A stretch of 64,000 nucleotides of DNA. Source: Pezicula radicicola. Lineage: Eukaryota; Ascomycota; Leotiomycetes; Helotiales; Dermateaceae. Within the stretch, counting starts at the first letter, position 1. Every line of letters begins with the position of its first letter. Where the stretch lies: the NCBI GenBank assembly GCA_003008705.1, contig PDUO01000046.1, forward strand, positions 124,001 through 188,000. The letters run 5' to 3'. Below are positions 53,263-63,445 of the stretch, one piece after another. Under the pieces are notes generated by a model, which saw only the letters and a list, made by a program, of their open reading frames with translations, ran no database searches and was not told the origin of the DNA. The translations under genes and the position numbers were made by a program.

Positions 53263-55086
53263 TCAGCTCTCGATAGCCCTTTTACGAATGCGACATCGAA
53301 AATCTACCTGCTTCACAAACCACACATTCTCGGTCTTACAAGGCGCTCCAGGGTGTTCAGGTTCGAAGTCGTAGTTCATGACCAGTACCGGGATGACTTT
53401 CGACATTTCTAGTAAACTGATGTTCTTACCAAGGCATGTGCGGGGGCCAGATCCAAACTATGAATCGTCAGCTCATGATTATAGACAATGGGGATATATG
53501 CATGGTGCACAAACGGTCATGAAGTATGCTTCGCGTCTCTTGACTACTTCTGAATCTTCCAGCCATCGCTCTGGCCGGAAGATCTCAACATGATCACCAA
53601 AAATGTCTTTGTTTCTATGTGCAACCCAGGCATTAATACCGACTACAGTCTGGGATTATTGTTAGGGAATGTATATCAGACGTCGGGAATGAGATTGAAT
53701 CTTACTCCGGCTGGAAAAAAGCGACCTGAAATTGTTGCTCCGCTTTCCGGGACAGTACGTCCTAAGATTAACGCAGTTGCTGGATGTATTCGCAATGCTT
53801 CCTTTATCACAGCTTGAAGATATGGCAACTTTTGTGCTTGTTTGAAAGTGATTGGATCTGTAATTTCACCACTCTTATATGCTTCGTCAAGCTCGGTGCG
53901 GAGCTTAGCAAGAGTTGCTGGGAACTTGCAGAGGTGGAATATGACTGAGGTGATACTGATTGAAGTGGTGTCAGAACCGGCCGAGATGTTGCTTAAGGAA
54001 GAAGACATAATATCGTCTTTGCTGATCTTGTCGGGATTCTCTTCGCGGATGTGAAGAAACTTGGTGATGAAGTCTGCTGGTGCATTCTCATCTTTGCTAT
54101 TGGGATAGGGTTTCTCCATACGACTTGTGACAATTTTTTGGATAAGTTCAATTAGAGCCCCCATGCTCCTCATGTTAGGGAACAGGGTCATATTCAGCCA
54201 GAATAAGATGGAATGCAAGGATGGGTATACCCCAACGCGAGCTGCATAGAAAAGTGTCCTACCAAGAGCACGAATAATGCCATGAATATCCTCGCCTGAG
54301 TTCAAAAACCCAAAGCGTTCGCCAAGCTACGGTCCTCATTATTCTGTGGATATTTCAGAGCGTAGGTTATTGCTTACTGTAATTTCCCCAATGACATCGA
54401 ATGCATAACATTGGGTCCAATAAGGAACATCAACCAGCGAATTAGCATTCGCAAACTCATCGAGCCTGGTGCGGAGAATGGCACTGCAGTTATTAATGAA
54501 AGGCTCTAGCTGCACCAATCTGGTCATGCTATAAGCAGAAGATATCTTTCTCCTAGCCGCAGCATGCCTCTCGATGTTTTTATCGTTGAATAGATTTGGA
54601 TGTCCAGGGAATCCGCTGGCCTCATACCATCGTGACTAGTTCCAGTCAGATATGATTCGTAAACTTCATGACAACAAGACTAGTCTCACCTTAGTAAAAC
54701 CTCCCTTACTACCATAAATTTGTTGCACGGCAGCAGGATCATCAATACTGTACTCATTCGGTGCGATGCGAACAATACGTCCTAAATAAAATTTATGACC
54801 TCTAGGATATAGTGTTTGAGCCGGAAGATAACTTACCATATTTCTGATGAAGTCTTGTGTTAGCCCAAAAGAATGTCCCGTTATAAATCTCGCGTAACTG
54901 CCAAAGGCGGGTATATCTCGCAAGCCATGGACCCTGGATTCCTCGCAGTGGTGTTGTAAGAGCACGGTAGAGCTTGAAGAAGGCTACGAAAGCAAAGATA
55001 AGTATCGTACAGGACGAGATGAGTATGAAATAGTTTTCAGTTAGCACTGCAACTGATGTAGAGAGACCACTGAGTACGCGTGCCAT
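53263..55086 (-). CDS. Cytochrome P450 monooxygenase (6 exons)
   Basis: Model: exons 55086-54837, 54781-54690, 54635-54378, 54326-53706, 53649-53515 and 53457-53263, giving 516 aa. All five introns are GT-AG, 51-57 nt, and keep frame. An ER membrane anchor lies at about 18-40, then a Pro/Gly hinge (TPLRGIQGPWLARY). The I-helix is AGSDTTS (316-322), the K-helix EALR (376-379) and the PERW motif is at 433-436. The heme loop FGSGPRTCLG carries Cys460. The last intron sits directly before the heme loop, so a raw frame looks broken although the gene is intact. The text around RIVRIAPNEYSIDDP and the I-helix resembles pisatin-demethylase/benzoate-hydroxylase-like P450s, suggesting an aromatic substrate; that is an inference. 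It needs a P450 reductase. Divergent from the VOC gene. Confidence 0.94.
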
Positions 55087-56276
55087 TTTAGTAATGGTGA
55101 CAAGTTTACTGACGTCTCAATCAAAAAGAAATTTCTAATTCTGGGACTGACATTTTGGCTATTAGATGGAGAAGTCGGATTTTTCAAGTGTCGCGGAAAA
55201 TTTGTGCTCACCGGTTGAAACAGTGGTCACGGTGATATTTCATTATTTAGTGACGGGTTTTTGGTTTGCCGTGCAGTATTGTCCCGGGTAGCGGGACACC
55301 AAGGCATATGGTGCTGTGGGATTGAATACTGTATATAATGCCGAGTTAAGCATTAGCCACGCTTTTCTTTTAATGACGTCTACCGCTCTATTTGCTTCAG
55401 TACGAATTCCAACCTTATTGAGCATGCCTAAATTCTAAGAGTGCATGGTGAAATCGTAAAGCAAGAAGCGATGAGCTTCGCCAAAATTATACTCCAGTAA
55501 TGAACCGAATTTCCACTTCTCCGCAGAACGAGCAAGAGCAAGAGATTGAACATCTTTGGTGGATGCTAATAATGAACGCGTACGGTAGCTGAATTTTGGG
55601 TAAAAGGGATGAGCGCGAACGATGTATTCTAATGCCCAACGACTTGGTATTTGTGAAAGTGCTATTTGGCGATGACACACAGCAGCTTGCAAACTTGATT
55701 GACAAGAAGCCCTACGTTCGACATCTTGAACTGGTAGGAATATTGCTCCCATTGATAGCATAAGTTGCGTACCTATTACCCAATTGCTCTTTGCGAATGA
55801 TGAGTAGTCGAGTCGTAAACATTGTGACTCGGAGCGGAATGACGCCAGTACTGCGAGTTTAAGGAAGCTTATATCGCTCTCTGAAGAGTGTCGTCCAGTA
55901 GCATCCCTTGCTTATTTGACATGTATTCAAGTCTCGTAGATATGAGATGGCAGGTTATGATATACCGAGCTCTCTCATTTAGATTCTCGCAGTTCAGCAA
56001 GGACTTCTAAGAAAACTTGCCAATCAACACGGTGTTTCTGCTGAAGTGAAGGATCCGTCATCACGTGGCGCGGCATTTTTAAAATTCTAATTCCAATATA
56101 CGACTCTCGAAGGTTTACCGTTACTACCTACTATACAGTATAGATCGGCAGTGTGAATTTAAGGGGAAGGTTGACTTGACCTGTTTCCTATCGCTATTAT
56201 TCACGATAATCCTCAATAGGTATCTTTTACATATTCACCTCAACTAGCTGCAAAACATCCATACACCATACACAAT
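55087..56276. promoter_or_regulatory. Divergent promoter region, P450 / VOC protein
   Basis: About 1.2 kb between the two ATGs. It includes a direct CGGAGCGG (55830-55837), a possible half-site pair for a Zn2Cys6 factor, and TCACGTGG near 56062. A minus-strand frame at 55435-55761 has protein-like composition but no recognised domain. Shared control is inferred from the layout. Confidence 0.4.
55435..55761 (-). CDS. Possible hypothetical protein or gene relic (108 aa)
   Basis: ATG at 55761. The frame includes IPSRWALEYIVRAHPFYPKF and reads like protein, but no domain is recognised and it lies in the P450/VOC promoter. It may be a remnant of a former gene. Confidence 0.25.
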   Translation of the reverse strand: MLSMGAIFLPVQDVERRASCQSSLQAAVCHRQIALSQIPSRWALEYIVRAHPFYPKFSYRTRSLLASTKDVQSLALARSAEKWKFGSLLEYNFGEAHRFLLYDFTMHS

Positions 56277-57503
56277 ATGGCCGTTTCAGAGAGAATCCGC
56301 GTAACTAGTCTGGCACATGTTCACTATCAGCATCCTGACTTGGAAAATGCATTCACATTTTTTTCTGACTTTGGACTTGCTGAAGCCTATCGAGATTCTT
56401 CCAAGATCTATTTCCGTGGATACGGCAGTCAGCCTTATATTTACGTTGCCGAACAGTCTCCCGACGACCAACGCCATTTCATAGGAGGCTATTATGTTGT
56501 TTCAGACTACAAAGAACTCGAAAAGGCAGCGAAACACCATACAGCATCACCAATTCGAGACAATGAGGGTCCTGGAGGTGGAAAGGTTGTTACTCTCACA
56601 GATCCCCATGGTTATACTGTGGGATTTATCCACGGCCAGAATGCCGCCACTCCTTTAGTAGAGGGGCCTCAACTCGAACTAAACACCCAAAATGCAGCAC
56701 AGAACTCCGCCATTGATAAGCACCGAAAGGGGGAGACGCGCAGATTTAAGCATGGTGCAAGTCCGGTCAACAAACTTGGCCACTATGGAATTGTCTCACC
56801 AGTTGCTATGTATGAAGAGACTGTGAAATGGTACACAAGCGTCCTTAACCTGAGTCCCACCGATACGATGTTTGACCCAAAGACGGGCAAGGAAATCACT
56901 TGCTTCGCTCATATTGACCTTGATAAAGAGTTTACCGATCATCACGTACGTGGACCAAACATGAAACGCTCTTCTGTTTCCACTTTCATAGAGTGCTGAT
57001 ATATGTACAGAGCTTCTTCGTCGGATCAAGTGCAACAAGCCCCACTGCCCATCCTCACCATTGTAGCTTTGAGGTCAACGATTTCGATACACAGGCTTTA
57101 GGCCACGACTGGTTAAGAAACAAGGGATGGACAAATTGCTGGGGCATTGGAAGGCATATTCTAGGCAGCCAGATTTTCGATTACTGGTAAGTTGCGCATT
57201 ATCTCAATCACAAAATTTGCTCGCTTAGACCACTGACTTATCACTGAAAATACTTTCAGGTTTGACTCTTCTGGAAATGTTGTTGAGCATTATTCCGATG
57301 GCGATATGGTGAATGAGGACACTCCATTTGAGATGATACCTGCAGGGCCTAGGTCACTTGCTATCTGGGGTCCGAAATTGCCACTGGCGTTCCTTACTGG
57401 GAAATTGGAAGATGCTGGCAAGCAAGCCGTGGCGCCACCGGATGTTGTAAAATCAAAACCTGCGCAGTACGATGATAAATCTGAAGTTGTTGCTGCAAGA
57501 TAA
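56277..57503 (+). CDS. Two-domain VOC protein, extradiol-dioxygenase-like (metapyrocatechase type; 3 exons)
   Basis: Model: exons 56277-56945, 57011-57186 and 57260-57503, giving 362 aa. Introns of 65 and 73 nt are GT-AG and rebuild DHHSFFVG and IFDYWFDSSGN. Two vicinal-oxygen-chelate domains follow each other, the first from VTSLAHVHYQHPDLENAFTF and the second from NKLGHYGIVSPV. The second carries the likely Fe(II) ligands of type I extradiol dioxygenases: His169 (LGHYG), His240 (HHCSFEV) and Glu291 (NVVEHY). Their spacing is close to bacterial BphC and catechol 2,3-dioxygenases. No signal peptide, so cytosolic. It probably cleaves a catechol-like ring, though glyoxalase-type or hydrolase-type roles exist in this superfamily. 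Divergent from the P450, which could supply a hydroxylated substrate. Confidence 0.88.
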
Positions 57504-58095
57504 TTTAGTAGATAGATCTAGATTCCGAAGCTCACAAGTTTCTATTATTACTGATCATTATGTTGTAGCAATTTCAAATGACCATAAAGTTACCGATATG
57601 GAGGTGAATGTTCGAGGCACTATTCCTAATTCGGTTAGTGTCGTTTTCGACCACAAACTAGACCTTGATTCCGTAGAAAACCAGACTACTATAATATAAC
57701 CCCATCTTGAACTAGATTTCGACGTATCCCCCTTGTTTTCTGTTACTATACTATATCTACCCTATAAAGCCACCATACCAAATGCACTCTACTTACGTAT
57801 ATAATTTATTGGGACAAAGCAAGAGTACATTATCTCCTGCTCCATGTATTACATGTGAGAGGAAGGTTGTTGGTCTAGTGTCTGGGCTCCTCGGCTACGA
57901 CTACCGCTGGCTAAAATCGAAAAAAAGTAAGTAGTCTCCAGGAGTCAAGGCTCTATCTATATTTGCTTATATACTCGTAACACGCGGCTCAGTCTCAATA
58001 TTCCATCAACGTCTTCTTATGCTCATAGGGGCAATTTCATAATATAAATTTCAGTGGTACTATGGCGTATAGTTTACTTCTCTTTCAGGTTTAAC
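57504..58095. other. Intergenic, no gene seen
   Basis: 3' flank of the VOC gene, AT-leaning. The frame at 57472-57699 continues from the end of the VOC gene in another phase and shows no domain. Confidence 0.45.
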
Positions 58096-58787
58096 TTATC
58101 CTTTTAGCAGCAACATCGCAAACCCTCGTTCAAGTCTCTCTAGCTCACATACCACATCCTGATAAAATATACCTTGCAGCTTCACGTCACATTCAAAACA
58201 TTCGTCCCTTAGCCAAAACCAAAACCGCACCCAAGTAGACTGCGGAATGGGTACCCAAGCTTGGGCCAACTACCCCTGTACTGCACATGCTTCTCTAGCA
58301 AGTCTAAGGTTAAATTTTAAGCAATCTAGCATGCTAAGCTCCTAACTGCCTTGCTAAACGTATACTAATGCAAGCAGGTCGGAAAATCTAATAGCTAGCA
58401 AGAAGCATGTGCAGTTGGCCCGAGCGTGGGTACCCGGGGTCCGTGGCTTGGGTACCCATTCCGCACTCTACACCCAAGCCATTTTCTCACCACCTTTCCC
58501 CACGCCGGCCCTAACGATGAACTTATAGTCTTATTCAGACAGCTCGTAACGAAGAAATCTGATAGAATATTAGCCTGCTCATGGATCAGGTCTTCGCTAT
58601 TGTATAGACTCCGAAGGGGTGCCTGGAAAGCCAGTTCGATGAGCGTTACTCCTAGGCTAGACAGATATGGGTTGTGAATGAGATATCCAGTGACATTGTC
58701 TAAATTGCCCCCGGCTGGTGTAACAAGTTCACCCGGATTTGTGGAACCGAATTGAACGTTGAGATGTGGGAACACGTTGGGAAACAC
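58096..58787 (-). pseudogene. DUF7580-like gene fragment split by a MITE
   Basis: Reading the minus strand from about 58745, LDNVTGYLIHNPYLSSLGVT, LIELAFQAPLRSLY, IHEQANILSDFF and GKVVRKWLGC match the C-terminal part of fungal DUF7580 proteins, which often accompany prion-inhibition/HeLo-type domains. After WLGC the frame runs into a 235-bp inverted-repeat element (58236-58470). Beyond it the same protein resumes as CGFGFG, then, after a stop and frame change, KLQGIFYQDVVCELERLERG and LLLKG before TAA at 58096. The N-terminal part is missing. Insertion clearly came after the coding sequence existed. Family naming is from memory; the split is read directly. Confidence 0.68.
58236..58470. mobile_element. 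hAT-like MITE (235 bp) inserted in a gene
   Basis: The 24-bp terminal inverted repeats (58236-58259 and 58447-58470) differ at one position and share TGCGGAATGGGTACCCAAG. The 8-bp target-site duplication CACCCAAG is exact (58228-58235 and 58471-58478). Subterminal inverted pieces (CTGCACATGCTTCT and AGAAGCATGTGCAG) extend the foldback. Termini beginning TAGAG/TAGAC and the 8-bp duplication indicate hAT. No coding capacity. Confidence 0.92.
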
Positions 58788-59150
58788 ATGGAGGCTATTG
58801 CCCTAGCTAGACTACCTCGAGAAGCAGAATCCACGGATTTGGAGTTGATGGCTTCCAGTGTATCCAGCACTGCTTCTAGACGCCAACTTACCGAGCCACG
58901 TCGAGAGAAAGAGCCTACTAAGAAAGGAGCAAGCAGATTTCTCTCTGCTCAATTCGTCAGCGATACGGACGAGGAGGAAAATGATTATATCCCCATCACT
59001 AAGGCCGCTCCACACTCAAGTAGGAGTATGAAGCTCTCATGTAAGGATTACGGTGAAAGCAGTGACTCCGGCAATTCATCGAGTAAGAAGGTAAAAGAGG
59101 TAAACCAAGACCAACCCCTCAACTCCTGTACATTCTTGGCTCATTCTTAG
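58735..59150 (+). pseudogene. C-terminal fragment of a zinc-finger/ankyrin-type fungal protein
   Basis: The frame reads NVEMWEHVGKHMEAIALARL, then PREAESTDLELMASSVSS and a Ser/Lys/Glu-rich tail ending at 59150. WxHVxxHMExIALxxLP is the closing motif of a large fungal C2H2-type group often found beside NACHT/ankyrin genes. Everything upstream of the motif is absent, replaced at about 58745 by the opposed DUF7580-like relic, so this is a truncated fragment. Confidence 0.5.
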
Positions 59151-59565
59151 CAGGTTTCATGATTCATGTCACAACGAAGACCCGAGCTGGAATCAGTCCC
59201 ATACCTCGATAATCTTGATTATGGTAACCCAGCCAATTTGATTCTTCGCACCGGAATCACTGACACGCCCATCCTGAGCGGTCCCTCCCTATCCACGTAA
59301 AAGGACACTACAATAGCTATTTGACAGCGATCTTGCACTAGTGATGTCCGAGGTTTACTAGCTTTTACAACTCGGGCTCGTCATCGACCAATTTAGAGCC
59401 AATATGACCCTCGTAAACAGATCCACCCGGGTACAATTTTGTGCGCCTTCTCCATGCTGGGGACTGGCCTTGCGTGAAAAGGCCGACGAATTGCTTGCTT
59501 TTGCTCGATTTTCGAAGCAGTGTTCGAAAAAGACCTTTTTTGCTTCCAACCACATGATTAACAAA
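59151..59565. other. Flank of the NACHT relic
   Basis: Short minus-strand frames (59358-59564) have no recognisable domain and may be a decayed continuation of the NACHT relic. Confidence 0.35.
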
Positions 59566-61433
59566 CTAAGGGCGGCTAGTCTGAGCTGCCAACGCCACTG
59601 TCGACTTAAAATTCTGTCTTCTGTCTACTCTATTGTTTTCGCGTGTGCGCAAGATACGCCAGAAAGTAGGATCAAATTCCTCGGCGTCATGTTCTTTTAG
59701 AAGTGCAAGGACTTCAAGCCACTCTAGTTCAGAAGGAGCCATGTCCGGTCCCTGAGACCGCTTCCTTTCTAGTATGTATTGGCTAGATGCCTTCTGGAAA
59801 ATTGACAGACCTTCAAATGTTTGATTTGGGTCAGCTCCATAGTCTAATAATAATTTGATTGTCCGAGCGCTGGGTGCTGCTTGTTTACCAATGGTCCTAT
59901 TTTCAACATTTGCAAAAACATCGTAATCGCAAATGGCCGAACTTAGTAAGGGAGTTGACTTGGGGTTCAGAAAGCAGATTCGCCCATGTCGAACTTACTA
60001 GCCAAGTACTCATAAAGGTCACCCATAACCATCAAATGCATAAAAGTACAGCCATAAACCCAGTTGAGTCGCGTGCTGGCCCAATGTGTTGCCGTGAATT
60101 CCTCAATGACACCTTTTCTATCGAGCAACGACTTTCCATCAAGGCCTTTAACACTCGAGATGTAGTCAGCAACCCGATCAACTTCACTCAGAAGGTCGAC
60201 CCAAGTGTTTGGTTGGCTTTTCTGGGAACGTGCCGCATATTCGATGCACCATAAGACAGTATCCCAAAGCAAGTCAATATCCACAGTTTTTGACTCTATT
60301 GTCTTAAGTTGACAAACGAAGGACCAACAAAGGGAGATGTCTGGATTGAAGCTCTTTTTTGTAGCAACATCCCTTCTCGAGACATTTGTAGCCTGATACC
60401 CGAGTTCCAGAAAAAGAATGACGCCTTCAGGAGCTTTGAGCCAGCCGCCCAGACTCGGAGGAATTCGTATGCTCGCGCATCTTTGTAGATGAATTTCATC
60501 AATGTTGACTTTCCACAGCCTGGCTTGCCCGTAATCAAATACAATCGCGTGCCAGCGAACAACCAAGTTGGAAACTCGACCCAAGAGCTCATTTCTATCT
60601 CAGAGTTCTTGTAGATCCATTCAAAGGTTTTCTCTTGAGCAAGCGCAATTCTCTCCTCTCGGTCTTTTATGTTCGAAAAACGAAGCCGCACGAAAAACTT
60701 GTCTCTCAGGACTTGCAATCTTTTTGATTTGTCCCATTGCGAAGCACCTTCATAAGGCAGTGAAGCGCCAGGTTGCCAACGCTGCTCATGAATTGCCTCA
60801 ACAAGTTCAGACCTCCAGCGTTGCGTATCGTTCACATACGATAGGAATTCTTGGCCGACACTTTTGATGTCCGCGTTGACCTGGTCAATTCGATAGATAG
60901 CAATTTCTTGTTATTTGTAGGTTGTATCGGCTTTCTCCCTAAAGAGACGTTACAACTGAATATGTGAGGTAATGGTTCCAAACATACCTGAGTGAAACCA
61001 GAATACAGGTGATTAGCTGCTCCCGGACTTCATCAAGCCTCCTAATCAATCTATCAATCTTTTCCTGACTCCATACAGTTTTGAGTGCCTGGCGGAAACT
61101 CCTCTATTTCTTGGATAAACTCTATACTCTCAGCTCCTCGATCGCAATAAACAACTCAGAAGCAACATGTTAGCAGGTTTTACCAAGAATTTGAAGCTCT
61201 CGCTCGTTGTCCGTGAGCGGTCTTCCAAGACTGTTCAGATAGAACGACCTGTCCAAACTATCAGTGGTATTCTGCAGTTTCCCTGCGGTCTCCTGGAGAT
61301 CCGAGTGTTCTCCCAGTGCTTCGTTCTTTGATTTATAAATCTCATAAACACCGCTCAAGATTTTACCTCCAAACCCAATGAACTGAACGACTGCAGCTGC
61401 GACGCCTAGCGCGGACACCGGATCTAGTACCAT
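59566..61433 (-). pseudogene. NACHT/NLR-type STAND gene, ankyrin tail, multiple disruptions
   Basis: The ATG at 61433 starts MVLDPVSALGVAAAVVQFIG, the usual N-terminal domain of fungal STAND proteins. The same frame continues to 60988 but carries stops at 61170, 61122 and 61104, with coding sense between them (KK-stop-RSFRQALKTVWSQEKI). A 49-nt GT-AG intron (60987-60939) leads in frame to a fourth stop at 60911. Then DTQRWRSELVEAI and TFEWIY precede the Walker A motif GKPGCGKST (near 60529-60503). After about 60,300 the frame shifts and much of the NACHT core is missing. An ankyrin-like end (KLLLDYGADPNQTFEGLS) closes at 59566. The stops fit CAA/CAG to TAA/TAG and TGG to TAG. In life such proteins act in non-self recognition; this copy is dead. 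Confidence 0.8.
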
Positions 61434-62380
61434 GACGATCTCTCAAAACGCCGAAAACCACTTTTCTTCGAATCTTTGAAGAAACCTGATAGAGGATTTA
61501 GGGTTGATGAGGCCGTGTTCCTGGGAATAAATCAGGATTCGATGGCGAGGTTGAGTTCCGATGACCACATGTTCCTAGTGGTTTGTAAAGAGTCAGCCTG
61601 TGTTGGTGCTATAAGCTAAGGGTGGCCTTACTGGACGCCTTGTAAAGAGCCTAATACCAAATAATTGGGTACGCACAACCGCGGCCTTATGTTTGTGGGT
61701 TTTTAATTTACCAAAATTCAGGTTTAGTATTTTTATTTGAAATTAGGTAAAGGTGAAATGTATAATAACAGTATTTTTAAGGGTTTTGTTCCTAAGAGAC
61801 TTAATCGGTTGCGAAGGATCGAGATTTCGGTGGTATAGCAACAATATAGCAACCGTTACAACTTCACGAGGCAGAATACTGCAGTAGTAAGAGAACAATT
61901 ACATGAATTTATAGATTATAGCGCTCTTAGGTTTGTTATAAGACACCATTCTCTTAATATTCAGTGGACTACAGGCATAATTGTCGCCAGATAACCTAAT
62001 GCCTTACCTCGCTTAGACACTTTGGTTTGTTACTATAATAGGTGTCTTAGAAGTCCTATTAGGAGGCTGTATGTAGGTCTCCGACTAAGACTGACCTTGG
62101 TTTGTAGGTAAGAATGGGGACACCGGTAGGGGGAAAGGCCCAGGCGGGGCCGGCTCTAATTACGGTCATTATTCAACGAGATGCCGTTCCTTGAGTTATA
62201 CCGGCCGGATATTTCTACAGGCGAGGCCGCCGGTTACCACATCCCAAGTTGACTTATAGCAGTTAAACAACGCCACCACAGCATAAGACATTGGCCGTGG
62301 AATCTTCTTAACTCAACGCTTCTCACTCCCTTTGATCTTCCACCCTTACAAGTCCTTACCTAATAACTCATACCGTCAAG
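61434..62380. other. Intergenic, no gene seen
   Basis: 5' flank of the NACHT relic and promoter side of the MetE-like gene. AT-leaning from 61700 to 62000. No gene or element recognised. Confidence 0.5.
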
Positions 62381-63445
62381 ATGACTCTTGCTCCTGCTGG
62401 TGTCCATCTGGTTGGCTCTGTCTGCCTAGACAGCACGAAAGAAGTATTTGACAGCATCGCTGAGAATATCCCGAACCATATCAAAAACATCCCCGATGGC
62501 GAGACAGGCGACCGACAGTTTTGGATTAGTTGGCAAGCAAACACATTCAAACATGTTCCTCGTCTCCAGCGACCAATCGACAGTGGACTTGAACCCGAGG
62601 CCGTTCCATCGGTACCGCTTGAGAATATTGCAGCTATGGTCGGGGAGATTGAAACTGGCTATGACAAGACGGCCTTGGAATCGTACTCGCTTTTCGCAGA
62701 GATGAAGAAGGCTGGCAAGATTCCGGTGCACACTCGCTTTCAAGTATCCGTGCCGACCCCTCTTGCAGCAGTCTCTAGAGCCATTGTTCCGCATTATGCA
62801 GCAGCCGTTGAGCCCATGTGGGAAGTTGCTCTTTACCGTAACTTGCGCAATATCCAAGACAAAATTCCACATTCGGAATTGGCCATCCAGTTCGACATTG
62901 CGAACGAGGTATTCTTCATTGAGGGCGGACACGACGCTCTTCCATTTGATAAGATGCAGCCGGAACATGCAGCCTTTGGAGATTCCGGACCGTGGTTTGA
63001 GAACGTGGAAAAAGGCACTTTTGATCGCTTAGTACGTGTTGCCAGCAATGGTCATGTAGATGACGATGTCACTATGGGTTTTCATCTCTGTTATGGTGAT
63101 CAAAGCCACAAACATTTCAAAGAACCTGAAGATACCACCATCCTGGCGAAATTTATCGAGGTCCTTCTTACCAGAGTGGACCGTAAAGTGGATTGGATTC
63201 ATTTGCCAGTACCGAAAAGCCGAACGGATCTAGAATATTATACACCTTTAGGAAGAGTTGTTCCATTGCTCAAGGAGAAAGGAACGACTCTTTACGTTGG
63301 ATTGGTGCATGGGAATGATCTAAAGGGTACGCAAACAAGAATTGAGCAAGCGGCAAAAGTTCTTGGGAAGGATGTTTCCTGGGGTGTGGCAACGGAATGT
63401 GGCATAGGCAGAACTCCAAGGGAAGAACTTCCTAGCATTTTTTAA
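62381..63445 (+). CDS. MetE/UROD-like protein (cobalamin-independent methionine synthase-like), C-terminal stop
   Basis: Single exon, 354 aa, ATG at 62381 (GTCAAGATGAC). It starts GVHLVGSVCLDSTKEVFDSI and carries NIPDGETGDR and VHTRFQVSVPTPLAAVSR. The MetE-type zinc ligands appear as His235-x-Cys237 (GFHLCYGD) and Cys340 (TECGIGRTP). It corresponds to a single TIM barrel like the C-terminal half of MetE, so it is not a full methionine synthase. Free-standing fungal relatives are of unknown substrate; methyl transfer from a methoxylated or thiol compound is a fair guess. The frame stops after LPSIF, but the following codons (ICKSVSSPVV) look like a continuation of the family's final helix. The stop may thus shorten the protein by about ten residues. 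Confidence 0.85.
   Translation: MTLAPAGVHLVGSVCLDSTKEVFDSIAENIPNHIKNIPDGETGDRQFWISWQANTFKHVPRLQRPIDSGLEPEAVPSVPLENIAAMVGEIETGYDKTALESYSLFAEMKKAGKIPVHTRFQVSVPTPLAAVSRAIVPHYAAAVEPMWEVALYRNLRNIQDKIPHSELAIQFDIANEVFFIEGGHDALPFDKMQPEHAAFGDSGPWFENVEKGTFDRLVRVASNGHVDDDVTMGFHLCYGDQSHKHFKEPEDTTILAKFIEVLLTRVDRKVDWIHLPVPKSRTDLEYYTPLGRVVPLLKEKGTTLYVGLVHGNDLKGTQTRIEQAAKVLGKDVSWGVATECGIGRTPREELPSIF

Noticed and set aside
53440..53520. P450 broken by stops before the heme loop
   Set aside because: A 57-nt GT-AG intron (53514-53458) with a CTGAC branch point removes the stops and restores FMT-FGSGPRTC, so the gene is intact.
59859..60254. Plus-strand 131-codon frame
   Set aside because: Antisense to the NACHT relic, and its composition follows from that coding sequence.
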